From: Micromonospora musae
Lineage (GTDB): Bacteria; Actinomycetota; Actinomycetes; Mycobacteriales; Micromonosporaceae
Direction: 5' to 3'
DNA: 64,000 bases
NCBI RefSeq assembly: GCF_003626635.1
Contig: NZ_RAZT01000001.1
Span: forward strand, 62,001 to 126,000
Both the position numbers and the translations under genes were made by a program. Position 1 is the stretch's first letter, and each line of letters begins with the position of its first letter. The notes under the pieces were generated by a model. It saw only the letters and a program-made list of their open reading frames with translations, searched no databases and had not been told where the DNA came from. Shown here in pieces: positions 7,335-16,700 of this stretch.

Positions 7335-7904
7335 ATGAGCCACCAGGTGCACGCCTTCGAGCCGCCGGAGCGGTTCGTCGCCGGGACCGTCGGGCCGCCG
7401 GGGGAGCGGACGTTCTTCCTCCAGGCCCGCGGTGGCGGTCGGCTGGTCAGCGTCGCGCTGGAGAAGGTCCAGGTGTCCCTGCTCGCCGAGAAGCTCGAGG
7501 AGCTGCTGACCGAGGCGCACCGCCGGTTCGGGGTGGAGCTGCCCGAGGCGCCCCGGGCGGTCGGCGACAACGACCCGCTGGACACGCCCGTCGACGAGGA
7601 GTTCCGCGTCGGCACCCTCGGCCTGGCCTTCGACGTGGACACGGCGACCGTGGTGATCGAGGCGATCGCCGCCGGTGAGGCGGAGGCCGAGGTCGAGCTC
7701 GGCGACGAGGAGGAGGACTCCGACGACGAGCCGGACGAGGACCTCGACCGTCTTCGGGTCCGGCTGACCCCGCAGGCGACCCGGGAGTTCATCGAGCGCG
7801 CCCGCCGGGTGGTCAATGCCGGCCGTCCGCCGTGCCCGCTCTGCGGCCAGCCACTGGACCCCGCCGGGCACCTCTGCCCGCGGCACAACGGTTACCACCG
7901 GTGA
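7335..7904 (+). CDS. DUF3090 family protein
   Basis: The 189-residue protein matches the DUF3090 family throughout: HQVHAFEPPERFVAGTVG at the N-terminus, FFLQARGG near residue 35, and a C-terminal zinc-ribbon-like end with CPLCGQPL and LCPRHNGY. A strongly acidic linker near residues 115-140 precedes the C-terminal part. The Cys pairs suggest metal binding. It overlaps the next gene by four bases (GTGA), so the pair is coupled. The family is restricted to actinobacteria and has no assigned function. Confidence 0.85.
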   Translation: MSHQVHAFEPPERFVAGTVGPPGERTFFLQARGGGRLVSVALEKVQVSLLAEKLEELLTEAHRRFGVELPEAPRAVGDNDPLDTPVDEEFRVGTLGLAFDVDTATVVIEAIAAGEAEAEVELGDEEEDSDDEPDEDLDRLRVRLTPQATREFIERARRVVNAGRPPCPLCGQPLDPAGHLCPRHNGYHR

Positions 7905-8719
7905 CGTCGTCCGGCATCCAGCCACGACAGGACGGCAGCGCGGCGCTCCGGTTGCTGCGCGACGGCGAGCTGACCCTCGAGGGGCGGCTCGTCGACGCGT
8001 CGAACGCCACGCTGCGCGGGGTGCTGACCCTCGACGGGGTGAGCGCCCACTGCGTGTACAAGCCGGTGCGCGGGGAGCGTCCGCTCTGGGACTTCCCCGA
8101 CGGCACCCTCGCCGGCCGTGAGGTCGCGGCGTACCTGGTCTCCCGGGCCACCGGCTGGGACCTGATCCCGCCGACCGTGCTGCGCGACGGGCCCTTCGGA
8201 ACGGGCTCCTGCCAGCTCTGGATCGACGAGCCCGCCGACGCGGAGCCGCTGGTCGGGTTCGTGCCGGCCGACGCGCTGCCGCCCCGCTGGTTCCCGATCG
8301 CGGCGGCGCGGGACGACGACGGCACCCCGTACGCCCTGGCGCACGCCGACGACCCCCGACTGGCCCGCCTCGTGGTGCTCGACGCGGTGATCAACAATGC
8401 GGACCGTAAGGGCGGGCACGTGCTGCTGGGCACGGAGGACCGGATCTACGGCGTGGATCACGGGGTGAGTTTCCACGTCGAGGAGAAGCTGCGGACGGTG
8501 CTCTGGGGCTGGGCGGGCCGGCAGCTGCCGCCGGACGCGCTGGAGGTGCTCGACGCGCTCGCCGGCCAGGTCGCCGGAGCGCTCGGGGAGGAGCTGGCCG
8601 AGCATCTGACGATCAGCGAGATCGTCGAGCTGGCGGCCCGGATCGATCGGCTGCGGGACAGCGGCCGGTTCCCGCTGCCCCCGGAGGAGTGGCCCGCGGT
8701 CCCCTGGCCGCCGATCTGA
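7901..8719 (+). CDS. SCO1664 family protein (PI3/4-kinase-like fold)
   Basis: The 272-residue protein contains the kinase-like core of the SCO1664 family: CVYKPVRGERPLWDFP near residues 48-63, with a candidate ATP-binding Lys, YLVSRATGWDLIPPTV near 80-95, and a catalytic-loop-like VLDAVINNADRKGGHVL with GVDHGVSFH near residues 160-195. The loop (NNADRKGGH and VDHG) resembles the active site of phosphatidylinositol 3/4-kinase-like proteins. GTG 7901 overlaps the stop of the DUF3090 gene. Kinase activity is an inference from the motifs; no substrate is known. Confidence 0.82.
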   Translation: MTSSGIQPRQDGSAALRLLRDGELTLEGRLVDASNATLRGVLTLDGVSAHCVYKPVRGERPLWDFPDGTLAGREVAAYLVSRATGWDLIPPTVLRDGPFGTGSCQLWIDEPADAEPLVGFVPADALPPRWFPIAAARDDDGTPYALAHADDPRLARLVVLDAVINNADRKGGHVLLGTEDRIYGVDHGVSFHVEEKLRTVLWGWAGRQLPPDALEVLDALAGQVAGALGEELAEHLTISEIVELAARIDRLRDSGRFPLPPEEWPAVPWPPI

Positions 8720-8824
8720 CCCCGCGTACTCCCCGACCGGCCGGTGCCGCGCGGATGCCGAGGCGTACGGCCGCTGTCATGTTGATCACTCGGTGGCGCT
8801 CCCGTCCGTCGTCCTGCGGCTGGA

Positions 8825-8830
8825 TAGGCT
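8825..8830 (+). promoter_or_regulatory. -10 box, leaderless promoter of mshC
   Basis: TAGGCT ends 6 bases before ATG 8837. Confidence 0.6.
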
Positions 8831-8836
8831 GACGGA

Positions 8837-10075
8837 ATGGAACCGTGGGCGGGACATGAGGTGCCGCGGCTGCCCGGTAGGGGCGGACCGCTTGCGTTGT
8901 ACGACTCGGCGCGGCAGGGCCTCCACCCGAGCGATCCCGCCGACGTGGCGCGGATGTACGTCTGTGGCATCACGCCGTACGACGCGACCCACCTCGGTCA
9001 CGCCGCGACCATGATCACGTTCGACCTGGTGCAGCGGGTGTGGCGCGACGCCGGGCGGACGGTGCGGTACGTGCAGAACGTCACCGACATCGACGACCCG
9101 CTGCTGGAGCGCGCCGCGCGCGACGGTGAGGACTGGAAGGTCCTCGCCATGCGGGAGACCGCCCTGTTCCGGGAGGACATGGAGGCCCTGCGGATCATCC
9201 CGCCGGCAAACTACGTCGGCGCGGTCGAGTCGATCCCGGACATCGCCGAGAAGGTGCAGCTGCTGCTCAAGGACGGGGCCGCCTACCGCCTCGACGACGG
9301 CACCGGCGACGTGTACTTCGACATCTCCGCCTCGCCCCGCTTCGGCTACGAGTCCAACCTCAGCCGCGCCGAGATGCTGGAGATCTTCCCGGAGCGCGGC
9401 GGTGACCCGGACCGGGACGGCAAGCGCGACCCGCTCGACCCGCTGCTCTGGCGGGGCGCCCGGGAGGGCGAGCCCTCCTGGCCGGGCGGCGAGCTGGGCG
9501 CCGGGCGTCCCGGCTGGCACATCGAGTGCGCGGTGATCGCCCTGGACCTGCTCGGTGACCGGATCGACGTGCAGGGCGGCGGCAACGACCTGCTCTTCCC
9601 GCACCACGAGGCGTCCGCGGCGCACGCCGAGCGGCTGACCGGCGAGGCCCCGTTCGCCCAGCACTACGTGCACGCCGGCATGATCGGCCTGGACGGCGAG
9701 AAGATGTCGAAGTCCCGGGGCAACCTGGTCTTCGTCTCCCGGCTGCGCGCGGACCAGGTCGACCCGATGGCGGTCCGGCTGGCGCTGCTGTCCGGCCACT
9801 ACCGCAGTGACCGCACCTGGACCGACGAGCTGCTGACCGCCGCGCAGGAGCGGCTGGCCCGCTGGCGGCAGGCCGCCGCCGCGCCCGCCGGTCCGTCCGG
9901 GGCCGAGCTGCTGGCCGGCGTACGCGCCCGCCTCGCCGACGATCTCGACAGCCCGGGCGCGCTCCAGCTCGCCGACGCCTGGGCCGAGCAGGCGCTGGCC
10001 GGCGCAGGCGGCGACCCGAGCGCGCCCGCGCTCTTCGCCGACACCGTCGACGCCCTCCTCGGCGTCCGCCTCTGA
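8837..10075 (+). CDS. mshC: L-cysteine:1D-myo-inositol 2-amino-2-deoxy-alpha-D-glucopyranoside ligase
   Basis: MshC joins cysteine to GlcN-inositol using ATP, the penultimate step of mycothiol synthesis, the main thiol buffer of actinobacteria. The 412-residue protein is a cysteinyl-tRNA synthetase paralogue. The zinc-site Cys ([10 protein letters not shown]43), the HIGH-like THLGH (51-55), and KMSKS at 289-293 are visible. The extra N-terminus ([14 protein letters not shown]) and [10 protein letters not shown] near 225-235 are typical of MshC rather than CysS. The anticodon-binding region of CysS is absent and the length fits MshC. A hairpin terminator follows at 10151. Confidence 0.95.
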   Translation: MEPWAGHEVPRLPGRGGPLALYDSARQGLHPSDPADVARMYVCGITPYDATHLGHAATMITFDLVQRVWRDAGRTVRYVQNVTDIDDPLLERAARDGEDWKVLAMRETALFREDMEALRIIPPANYVGAVESIPDIAEKVQLLLKDGAAYRLDDGTGDVYFDISASPRFGYESNLSRAEMLEIFPERGGDPDRDGKRDPLDPLLWRGAREGEPSWPGGELGAGRPGWHIECAVIALDLLGDRIDVQGGGNDLLFPHHEASAAHAERLTGEAPFAQHYVHAGMIGLDGEKMSKSRGNLVFVSRLRADQVDPMAVRLALLSGHYRSDRTWTDELLTAAQERLARWRQAAAAPAGPSGAELLAGVRARLADDLDSPGALQLADAWAEQALAGAGGDPSAPALFADTVDALLGVRL

Positions 10076-10150
10076 CCCGTTCCGCCGCTGACCCCGCCGT
10101 CAGCTGATTCTCCCGCCGGGGACCCGCTCGGTCGCCCGGCCCGTCGTAGA

Positions 10151-10188
10151 CCGACGCCCCCGGTTCCGTCTCGGACCGGGGGCGTCGG
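10151..10188 (+). terminator. Hairpin terminator after mshC
   Basis: CCGACGCCCCCGGT (10151-10164) pairs with ACCGGGGGCGTCGG (10175-10188); the loop can extend the stem by three or four pairs. It lies 75 bases after the mshC stop. Confidence 0.65.
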
Positions 10189-10345
10189 CGTCGGATGGCG
10201 TGGCGCGCCGCCATCCCGGGACCGGACGTCGGTGCCGCTTTTCGGCGTCGGTCCGGCGCTTCGGGCATTCCGCTAGGACGGACCTCACAAGCTGTTTACC
10301 AGCACATTCGGTCGGCCCCACAGGGATCGAACGGCCTTGGTTGGC

Positions 10346-10351
10346 TAGCGT
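10346..10351 (+). promoter_or_regulatory. -10 box, near-leaderless promoter of the hydroxyacid dehydrogenase
   Basis: TAGCGT ends 8 bases before ATG 10360. Confidence 0.5.
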
Positions 10352-10359
10352 CGCCAAAC

Positions 10360-11289
10360 ATGAAGGTGTGGATTCCTCACAAGTTCGGCATTCCGGTTCT
10401 TGGTGACTTGCCCGACAGTGTGGTCGTCGAGGTCGCCGACGATCCGCAGAACCTCCCCTCGGCGCCGGACGGGGTCGAGTTCTGGCTGCCGACGTTCATC
10501 GGTATGCCCCACGACACGAGCCACCTCATCACCGAGTTGCCGGACCTGCGGGTGGTGCAGCTGCCGAGTGCGGGAGCGGAAGCCTGGGTCGACCGGACGC
10601 CGGCAGGGGTGATCCTCTGCAACGCCCGGGGCGTGCACGACTCCTCCACCGCCGAGTGGGTGGTCACCGGGATCCTGTCGCAGCTGCGCGCCTTCCCGTC
10701 GTTCCTGCGCGCCCAGGATCGGGGCGTCTGGACCACCGAGCCGTACCTGCCGACCGACGAACTCGCCGGCAAGCGGGTTCTGATCATCGGGGCCGGCTCG
10801 ATCGGGTCCGCGGTGGCGGCCAGGCTGGCCCCGTTCGAGGTGGAGTTGACCTTCGTCGCACGCAGCGCGCGCCCGGCCGAGGGGGTGCACGCGGTCACCG
10901 ACCTGCCGCGCCTGCTGCCGGCCGCGGACATCGTCGTCCTGCTCGTGCCGCTCACCACCGAGACCCGTCGACTCGTGGACGCCCGCTTCCTCGCCGCCAT
11001 GGCCGACGGCGCGATGCTGGTCAACGCCGCCCGCGGCCCGGTCGCCGACCCGACGGCGCTCTTCGCCGAACTCGCCACCGGTCGAATCTCCGCGGTGCTC
11101 GACGTCACCGACCCGGAGCCCCTGCCGCCCGGCGACCCGCTGTGGCACCTGCCGAACGTCCTGATCACGCCGCACGTGGGCGCCCAGGTGCACGGCCTGC
11201 TGCCGCGCGTGTACCGGTTGGTGGCCGCGCAGCTGCGCCGGTACCTGGCCGGCGAGCCGCTGCGCAACCAGGTCACCGGCGGGTATTGA
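10360..11289 (+). CDS. D-isomer-specific 2-hydroxyacid dehydrogenase family protein
   Basis: The 309-residue protein has the Rossmann dinucleotide motif IIGAGSIGSAVAARL starting near residue 142, and a C-terminal ITPHVGAQVHG with the likely catalytic His. An Arg in NAARGPV and an Asp-rich DVTDPEPLPP follow the family order. ATG 10360 begins MKVWIPHKFG and lies 8 bases after a TAGCGT box, so upstream in-frame starts are unlikely. The family reduces 2-keto acids with NAD(P)H; substrate is unknown here. It stands alone between mshC and a repeat-degenerate gap. Confidence 0.88.
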   Translation: MKVWIPHKFGIPVLGDLPDSVVVEVADDPQNLPSAPDGVEFWLPTFIGMPHDTSHLITELPDLRVVQLPSAGAEAWVDRTPAGVILCNARGVHDSSTAEWVVTGILSQLRAFPSFLRAQDRGVWTTEPYLPTDELAGKRVLIIGAGSIGSAVAARLAPFEVELTFVARSARPAEGVHAVTDLPRLLPAADIVVLLVPLTTETRRLVDARFLAAMADGAMLVNAARGPVADPTALFAELATGRISAVLDVTDPEPLPPGDPLWHLPNVLITPHVGAQVHGLLPRVYRLVAAQLRRYLAGEPLRNQVTGGY

Positions 11290-11620
11290 CCGCGCCGGCG
11301 GGGACCGACGTTCGCCACGCGCCCGCCGGTTCGTCCCGCCGGTGGGCGCGGCGTCGACGCTGCCGCCGCGCGCCGACGACGGGGGGACCGAGCCGACGCT
11401 GCGGGCTCGGGCCGACGCCGCGGCTACGCACCGATGACGCGGGTCTGGACCTTCGCCGCGGCCGCGCGCCGACGCCGCGGGTCTGGGCCGACGCTACGGC
11501 CGCGCGGCGCGCCGTGGCCGCCCCGCCGACGCCACCGGTTCGGGCCTCGCGGGTTCGCGCCGCCGCCCCAGATCCGGGTCGACGTCTCCGGTCCGGGCCG
11601 ACACTGCGGCCGCGCGGGGC
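11290..11620. other. 331-base intergenic region with degenerate GCCGACGC repeats
   Basis: No gene is supported. The motif GCCGACGCYGCGG recurs in degraded form at 11392, 11411, 11468, 11487, 11525 and 11597, often preceded by CGGG. It looks like the relic of a short GC-rich tandem array. It lies between convergent 3' ends; no clean terminator hairpin was found. Confidence 0.5.
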
Positions 11621-12412
11621 TCAGCCGAGGACGAGCCCCGGGTCCGGGTCCGGCTCGGCCGCCGGGGCGGGGACCTGGTACTCCTCGGTGAGGGTGGTCA
11701 TCGGGCCGGGCCAGGTCGCCTGGGCGACCTCGATCGGTTTGTGGGCGCCGTCGTACGCGACGTGCAGCAGGTGCAGCACGGGGGTGTCGGGCCGGATCTG
11801 GAGGGTCTCCGCCTCCTCCCGGCTGGGCTGGCGGGCGCTGATCGTGTCGGTGGCGGTGACGTACCGCCGACCGGTCGCCTCCTCGGCCTCCTGGTAGAGC
11901 GGCCGGCCGAAGGCCTCCGCGCGCTCCAGCGAGGTGCCGGCCGCGTCGGCCGGCAGGAACCAGGAGGCGCCGACCTCGACGGGGGAGTCCTCGGTGCGGA
12001 CCAGGTGCCTGCGGCAGACCAGCTCCGTGCCGTCGGAGACGCCGAACGCGTCGGCCACCTCGGGCGGGGCGGGGGAGCGGCCGACCGAGACCAGCTGCTG
12101 TCGGTACCGGGCGGCGAGATCGGTGTGGTAGCCGCGGAAGCCGCCGTATCGTCCCCGGGAGAGGCGGTTGAGCCGCCGGCGGGTGCCCCGGACGTAGGTG
12201 CCGGAGCCCGGCTTGGTGATGAGGACGCCCTCGCCCCGCAGCTGGTCGACGGCGCGCTGCACGGTCTGCTTCGCGACGCCGAACATCTCGGCCATCGCCG
12301 GGATGGACGGCAGCCGCTCGCCCGGCGCCCAGTCTCCCCGCCGGATGCGCGTCGTGAGCTGCGCGGCGATCTGCCGGTGCGGGAACTCGGCCGCCCCCGG
12401 GTTGATCTGCAT
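11621..12412 (-). CDS. GntR-family transcriptional regulator (HutC/UTRA type)
   Basis: The 263-residue protein has an N-terminal winged helix near residues 10-72 (HRQIAAQLTTRIRRGDWAPGERLPS, then AKQTVQRAVDQLRGEGVL and PGSGTYV) and a C-terminal UTRA ligand-binding domain. The latter includes EVGASWFLP near 155 and a late LLHVAYDGAHKPIEVAQATWPG. ATG 12412 follows an AAGGAGG site 6 bases upstream. A CTAGG-TT-CCTAG palindrome 20 bases upstream is a candidate autoregulatory operator. The effector is unknown; HutC-type members often sense sugars or amino-acid derivatives. Confidence 0.88.
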   Translation of the reverse strand: MQINPGAAEFPHRQIAAQLTTRIRRGDWAPGERLPSIPAMAEMFGVAKQTVQRAVDQLRGEGVLITKPGSGTYVRGTRRRLNRLSRGRYGGFRGYHTDLAARYRQQLVSVGRSPAPPEVADAFGVSDGTELVCRRHLVRTEDSPVEVGASWFLPADAAGTSLERAEAFGRPLYQEAEEATGRRYVTATDTISARQPSREEAETLQIRPDTPVLHLLHVAYDGAHKPIEVAQATWPGPMTTLTEEYQVPAPAAEPDPDPGLVLG

Positions 12413-12429
12413 GCCCGCCTCCTTGATCA

Positions 12430-12448
12430 CATCTAGGTTCCTAGGATG
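12430..12448. promoter_or_regulatory. Candidate GntR operator
   Basis: CATCTAGGTTCCTAGGATG contains CTAGG and CCTAG arms around TT, with flanking CAT and ATG also mirrored. It lies just upstream of the GntR ribosome-binding site, a common location for autoregulation. Binding is inferred. Confidence 0.45.
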
Positions 12449-12560
12449 CCCTAGCGGTGGTGCGCTGCGCCACCCCGACACGCAGAATCATCGGCCCCCG
12501 ACACGACGACGCACCGGTCGAACCCGCGGCCGACGACGCCAGCAGGCCGACGACGCCAGC

Positions 12561-12604
12561 AAAAAGCCCGGGCGGTACGACGAGATGTCGTACCGCCCGG
12601 GCTT
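12561..12604 (-). terminator. Intrinsic terminator of the PAC2 gene
   Basis: A perfect 18-bp stem (12564-12581 with 12587-12604, 5-base loop) lies 19 bases after the minus-strand stop at 12623. Read on the minus strand, it runs into TTTTT (complement of 12561-12565). This is an unusually classical Rho-independent terminator for such GC-rich DNA. Confidence 0.9.
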
Positions 12605-12622
12605 GGCGCGGGGGAGTGGCGG

Positions 12623-13492
12623 CTACCAGGAGCCGGCGGTCGGGCCCGCGGAGCCACCGCGGCGGCGCAGGTACTTCTCGAACTCCTGGGCGATCTCGTC
12701 GCCGGTCAGCGGGGTGATACCCGCGTCGCCGACGCGTTCCTCCAGCTCACGGACGTACTCGCCGAGCTCGGCGTCCTGCTCTGCCGCGTTGCGTACCCGC
12801 TGTTCCCACTCGGCGGCCTCCTCGGCCAGGTCGGCCATCGGCACCGGCAGGTCCAGCACCTCCTCGACCCGGTGCAGCAGGGCCAGGGTGGCCTTCGGGC
12901 AGGGCGGGTTGTTCGCGTAATGCGGCACGTGCACCCAGAACGAGACCGCGTCGACCTCGGCGCGGCTGCACGCGTCGTGCAGGACCCCCACGATGCCGGT
13001 CGGACCGTCGTAGCGGGTGGGCGTGAGCTGGTAACGCTCGGCCGCCTGCGCGTCCGACGCGCTGCCGCTGATCGGCAGCGGCCGGGTGTACGGCACGTCG
13101 GCCAGCAGCGCACCGAGCAGCACGACGCGCTCGACCTCCAGGCTGTGGCAGATCTCCAGTACCTGCTCACAGAAGGTGCGCCAGCGCATGCTCGGCTCGA
13201 TGCCGCGGATCAGCACCACGTCCCGCTCGGTGCCCTCCGGGCTGGCGACCATGAACCGGGTGGTGGGCCACTCGACCCGGCGGGTCTCGCCCTCGGCCAT
13301 CGTGATCGTCGGTCGGCTCACCTGGAAGTCGTAGAAGTCCTCCGGGTCCAGCTCGGCCACCTGCCGGGCCTGCCAGACCTGCTCCAGATGCTCCACCGCT
13401 GCGGTGGAGGCGTCCGCGGCGTCGTTCCAGCCCTCGAACGCCGCGATCGCCACCGGTGAACGCAGCACCGGCAGCCCGTCGAACTCGGTCAC
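12623..13492 (-). CDS. PAC2 family protein
   Basis: The 289-residue protein belongs to the PAC2 family (proteasome assembly chaperone 2-like). The N-terminus PVLRSPVAIAAFEGWNDA is diagnostic, with VVLIRGIEPSMRW near residues 93-105 and VLLGALLADVPYTRP near 123-137. The C-terminal third is acidic and helical. Bacterial members occur in proteasome-bearing actinobacteria but have no proven role in proteasome assembly. The start is GTG 13492, which overlaps the stop of a 30-codon upstream ORF (GTGA), so its translation probably depends on that leader. The gene lies 170 bases from the divergent metH. Confidence 0.9.
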   Translation of the reverse strand: MTEFDGLPVLRSPVAIAAFEGWNDAADASTAAVEHLEQVWQARQVAELDPEDFYDFQVSRPTITMAEGETRRVEWPTTRFMVASPEGTERDVVLIRGIEPSMRWRTFCEQVLEICHSLEVERVVLLGALLADVPYTRPLPISGSASDAQAAERYQLTPTRYDGPTGIVGVLHDACSRAEVDAVSFWVHVPHYANNPPCPKATLALLHRVEEVLDLPVPMADLAEEAAEWEQRVRNAAEQDAELGEYVRELEERVGDAGITPLTGDEIAQEFEKYLRRRGGSAGPTAGSW

Positions 13493-13581
13493 GCCGTCAC
13501 CTCGCTGTGCTCGTTGCGGCGGATCGGGCCGAACCCGCTCGTCCGCCGGTGGTGCATGGTGGCGTCCCTGTTCTCCTTCAC
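13489..13581 (-). CDS. Small leader ORF coupled to PAC2
   Basis: This 30-codon ORF begins with GTG 13581 only 7 bases after a TAGGCT box, so it is likely the leaderless first ORF of the PAC2 transcript. The product is basic (MKENRDATMHHRRTSGF, then GPIRRNEHSEVTA) with no membrane segment. Its TGA overlaps the PAC2 GTG by four bases. PAC2 has no ribosome-binding site of its own that I can see, consistent with reinitiation. It may be a functional micropeptide or only a translation-delivery leader. Confidence 0.55.
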   Translation of the reverse strand: MKENRDATMHHRRTSGFGPIRRNEHSEVTA

Positions 13582-13588
13582 GTCCGTC

Positions 13589-13594
13589 AGCCTA
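13589..13594 (-). promoter_or_regulatory. -10 box for the leader ORF and PAC2
   Basis: TAGGCT on the minus strand ends 7 bases before GTG 13581 and far (about 97 bases) from the PAC2 start, which argues that the small ORF is the first translated element. Confidence 0.55.
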
Positions 13595-13737
13595 CGTCCC
13601 GGGCCGGCATGCGGCCCGTCGGCCGCGCCGGTCAGGGGGGCCGCCGGCGCGCAGCGGGGGTCGAACCGGACAGAGTGATCCCGGCGACAGAATGTGGGAC
13701 AGCGCGCCGGGGAGGATCGCGACGCCCGGTCCCGCAC

Positions 13738-13743
13738 TAGCCT
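13738..13743 (+). promoter_or_regulatory. -10 box, leaderless promoter of metH
   Basis: TAGCCT ends 7 bases before GTG 13751. A leaderless metH leaves no room for a cobalamin riboswitch. Confidence 0.6.
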
Positions 13744-13750
13744 TAAGGCC

Positions 13751-16700
13751 GTGCGGATCTCGTTTCTCGACGCGTTGGCCGACCGGATCCTCATCGCCGA
13801 CGGGGCGATGGGGACGATGTTGCAGGCCGCCGACCTCACCCTGGACGACTTCGACGGGCTCGAGGGCTGCAACGAGATCCTCAACGTGACCCGGCCGGAC
13901 GTGGTCCGGGGCGTGCACGAGGCGTACCTGGCCGCCGGCGCGGACTGCGTCGAGACCAACACGTTCGGCGCGAACCTGCCGAACCTCGCCGAGTACGACA
14001 TCCCGCACCGCATCCGGGAACTCTCCGAGGCCGGCGCCCGGCTCGCCCGGGAGGCCGCCGACGCGTACAGCACCGCCGAGCGGCCCCGCTTCGTGCTCGG
14101 CTCCATCGGTCCCGGCACGAAACTGCCCACCCTCGGCCACGCCCCGTACACCGACCTGCGGGACGCCTACCAGCAGAACGCGGCCGGGCTGATCGAGGGC
14201 GGCGCCGACGCGCTGATCGTGGAGACCTGTCAGGACCTGCTCCAGGTGAAGGCGGCCATCGTCGGGTCGAAGCGGGCGATGGCCGAGCTCGACCGGGTGG
14301 TGCCGATCATCTGTCACGTCGCGGTGGAGACCACCGGCACGATGCTGGTGGGCAGCGAGATCGGCGCGGCGTTGGCGGCGATCGAGCCGCTGGGGGTGGA
14401 CCTGATCGGGTTGAACTGCTCGACCGGCCCGGCCGAGATGGGCGAGCACCTGCGCTACCTCTCCCAGCACTCGCGTACCCCGCTGTCGGTGATGCCGAAC
14501 GCCGGTCTGCCCGTGCTCACCGCCGACGGGGCGTACTTCCCGCTCACCCCCGTGGAGCTGGCCGACGCGCTGGAGCGCTTCGCCACCGAGTACGGCGTCT
14601 CGCTGGTCGGCGGCTGCTGCGGCACCACCCCGGAACACATCGAGGTGCTCGCCGAGCGGCTGCAAGGGGTCAGCGCCGCGCCGCGTACCCCGCAGCACGA
14701 GGCCGGCGTCTCGTCGGTCTACCACCCGGTGCCCTTCGCCCAGGACGCCTCGGTGCTGATGGTGGGGGAGCGGACCAACGCCAACGGCTCGAAGGCGTTC
14801 CGGGAGGCCATGCTCGCCGGGGACTGGCGGGCCTGCGTGGAGATCGCCCGCAGCCAGGCCCGGGACGGCTCGCACCTGCTGGACGTCTGCGTCGACTACG
14901 TCGGCCGGGACGGTACCCAGGACATGCGAGAACTGGCGGGCCGGTTCGCGACCGCCTCCACGCTGCCGATCATGCTGGACTCGACGGAGCCGGCGGTGAT
15001 CGAGGCCGGCCTGGAGATGCTCGGTGGCCGCTGCGTGGTCAACTCGGTGAACTTCGAGGACGGCGACGGCCCGGAGTCCCGCTACGCCCGGGTGATGCCG
15101 GTGGTCAAGGAGCACGGCGCGGCGGTGGTGGCGCTGCTCATCGACGAGGAGGGGCAGGCCCGTACCCGGGAATGGAAGGTCCGGGTCGCGGAGCGGCTGA
15201 TCGAGGACCTGACCGGCCGCTGGGGGATGGACCGCTCCGACATCCTGATCGACGCGCTGACCTTCCCGATCGCCACCGGTCAGGAGGAGACCCGCCGCGA
15301 CGGCATCGAGACGATCGAGGCGATCCGGGAGATCGCGCAGCGGTATCCGGGGGTCAACTTCACCCTCGGCGTCTCCAACGTCTCGTTCGGCCTGAACCCG
15401 GCGGCCCGGCAGGTGCTCAACTCGGTCTTCCTGCACGAGTGCGTACAGGCCGGGCTCACCTCGGCGATCGTGCACGCCAGCAAGATCCTGCCGATGTCGA
15501 AGATCCCCGACGAGCAGCGCGAGGCGGCCCTCGACCTGGTCTACGACCGGCGCCGCGAGGGGTACGACCCGGTGCAGCGCTACATCGAGATCTTCGAGGG
15601 GGTCGACGCCGCCTCGGCGCGCGCCGGTCGGGCCGAGGAGTTGGCCGCGCTGCCGCTGGACGAGCGGCTCAAGCGGCGGATCATCGACGGTGAGCGCAAC
15701 GGCCTGGAGGCCGACCTGGACACGGCGATGGCCGAGGGACGGGCGCCGCTGTCGATCATCAACGACATCCTGCTCGACGGGATGAAGGTCGTCGGTGAGC
15801 TGTTCGGCTCCGGTCAGATGCAGCTGCCCTTCGTGCTCCAGTCGGCCGAGGTGATGAAGAGCGCGGTGGCGCACCTGGAGCCGCACATGGAGGCCGTCGA
15901 GGACGGCGGCAAGGGCCGTATCGTCCTGGCGACCGTGCGCGGCGATGTGCACGACATCGGTAAGAACCTGGTCGACATCATCCTGTCCAACAACGGCTAC
16001 GACGTGGTGAACATCGGCATCAAGCAGCCGATCAGCGCCATCCTCGACGCCGCCGAGGAGCACCGCGCCGACGCGATCGGGATGTCCGGGCTGCTGGTCA
16101 AGAGCACGGTCATCATGAAGGAGAACCTGGCCGAGATGGCCAGTCGCGGGGTCGCGGACCGCTGGCCGGTCCTGTTGGGCGGTGCGGCGCTGACCCGGGC
16201 GTACGTCGAGGACGACCTGCGGTCGATGTTCCCCGGGCAGGTGCACTACGCGCGGGACGCCTTCGAGGGGCTGTCCCTGATGGACCGGGTGATGACCGCC
16301 AAGCGCGGTGGCGCGCCGGTGGTCGACCCGGAGCGGGAGGCGGCTCTGGCGGCGCGGCGGGCCCGCCGGGAACGGCAGCGGACGATGGTCGTCGAGTCGC
16401 TGCCGGAGCTGAACGACGCGTCGGTCCGCTCGGACGTGGCCCGGGACGTGGAGGTCCCCACCCCGCCGTTCTTCGGCACTCGGGTGGTCAAGGGCGTGCC
16501 GCTCGGTGACTACGCGTCGCTGCTCGACGAGCGGGCCACGTTCCTGGGGCAGTGGGGGCTGCGCGGTGCCCGGGGCGGCAAGGGACCGTCGTACGAGGAG
16601 TTGGTGGAGACCGAGGGGCGGCCGCGGCTGCGGTACTGGCTGGACCGGCTCATCGCCGACCAGGTGCTCGAGGCGGCCGTGGTGTACGGGTACTTCCCCG

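Noticed and set aside
13582..13750. Cobalamin riboswitch upstream of metH
   Set aside because: The TAGCCT box sits 7 bases before the start, leaving no leader, and no B12-box was seen.
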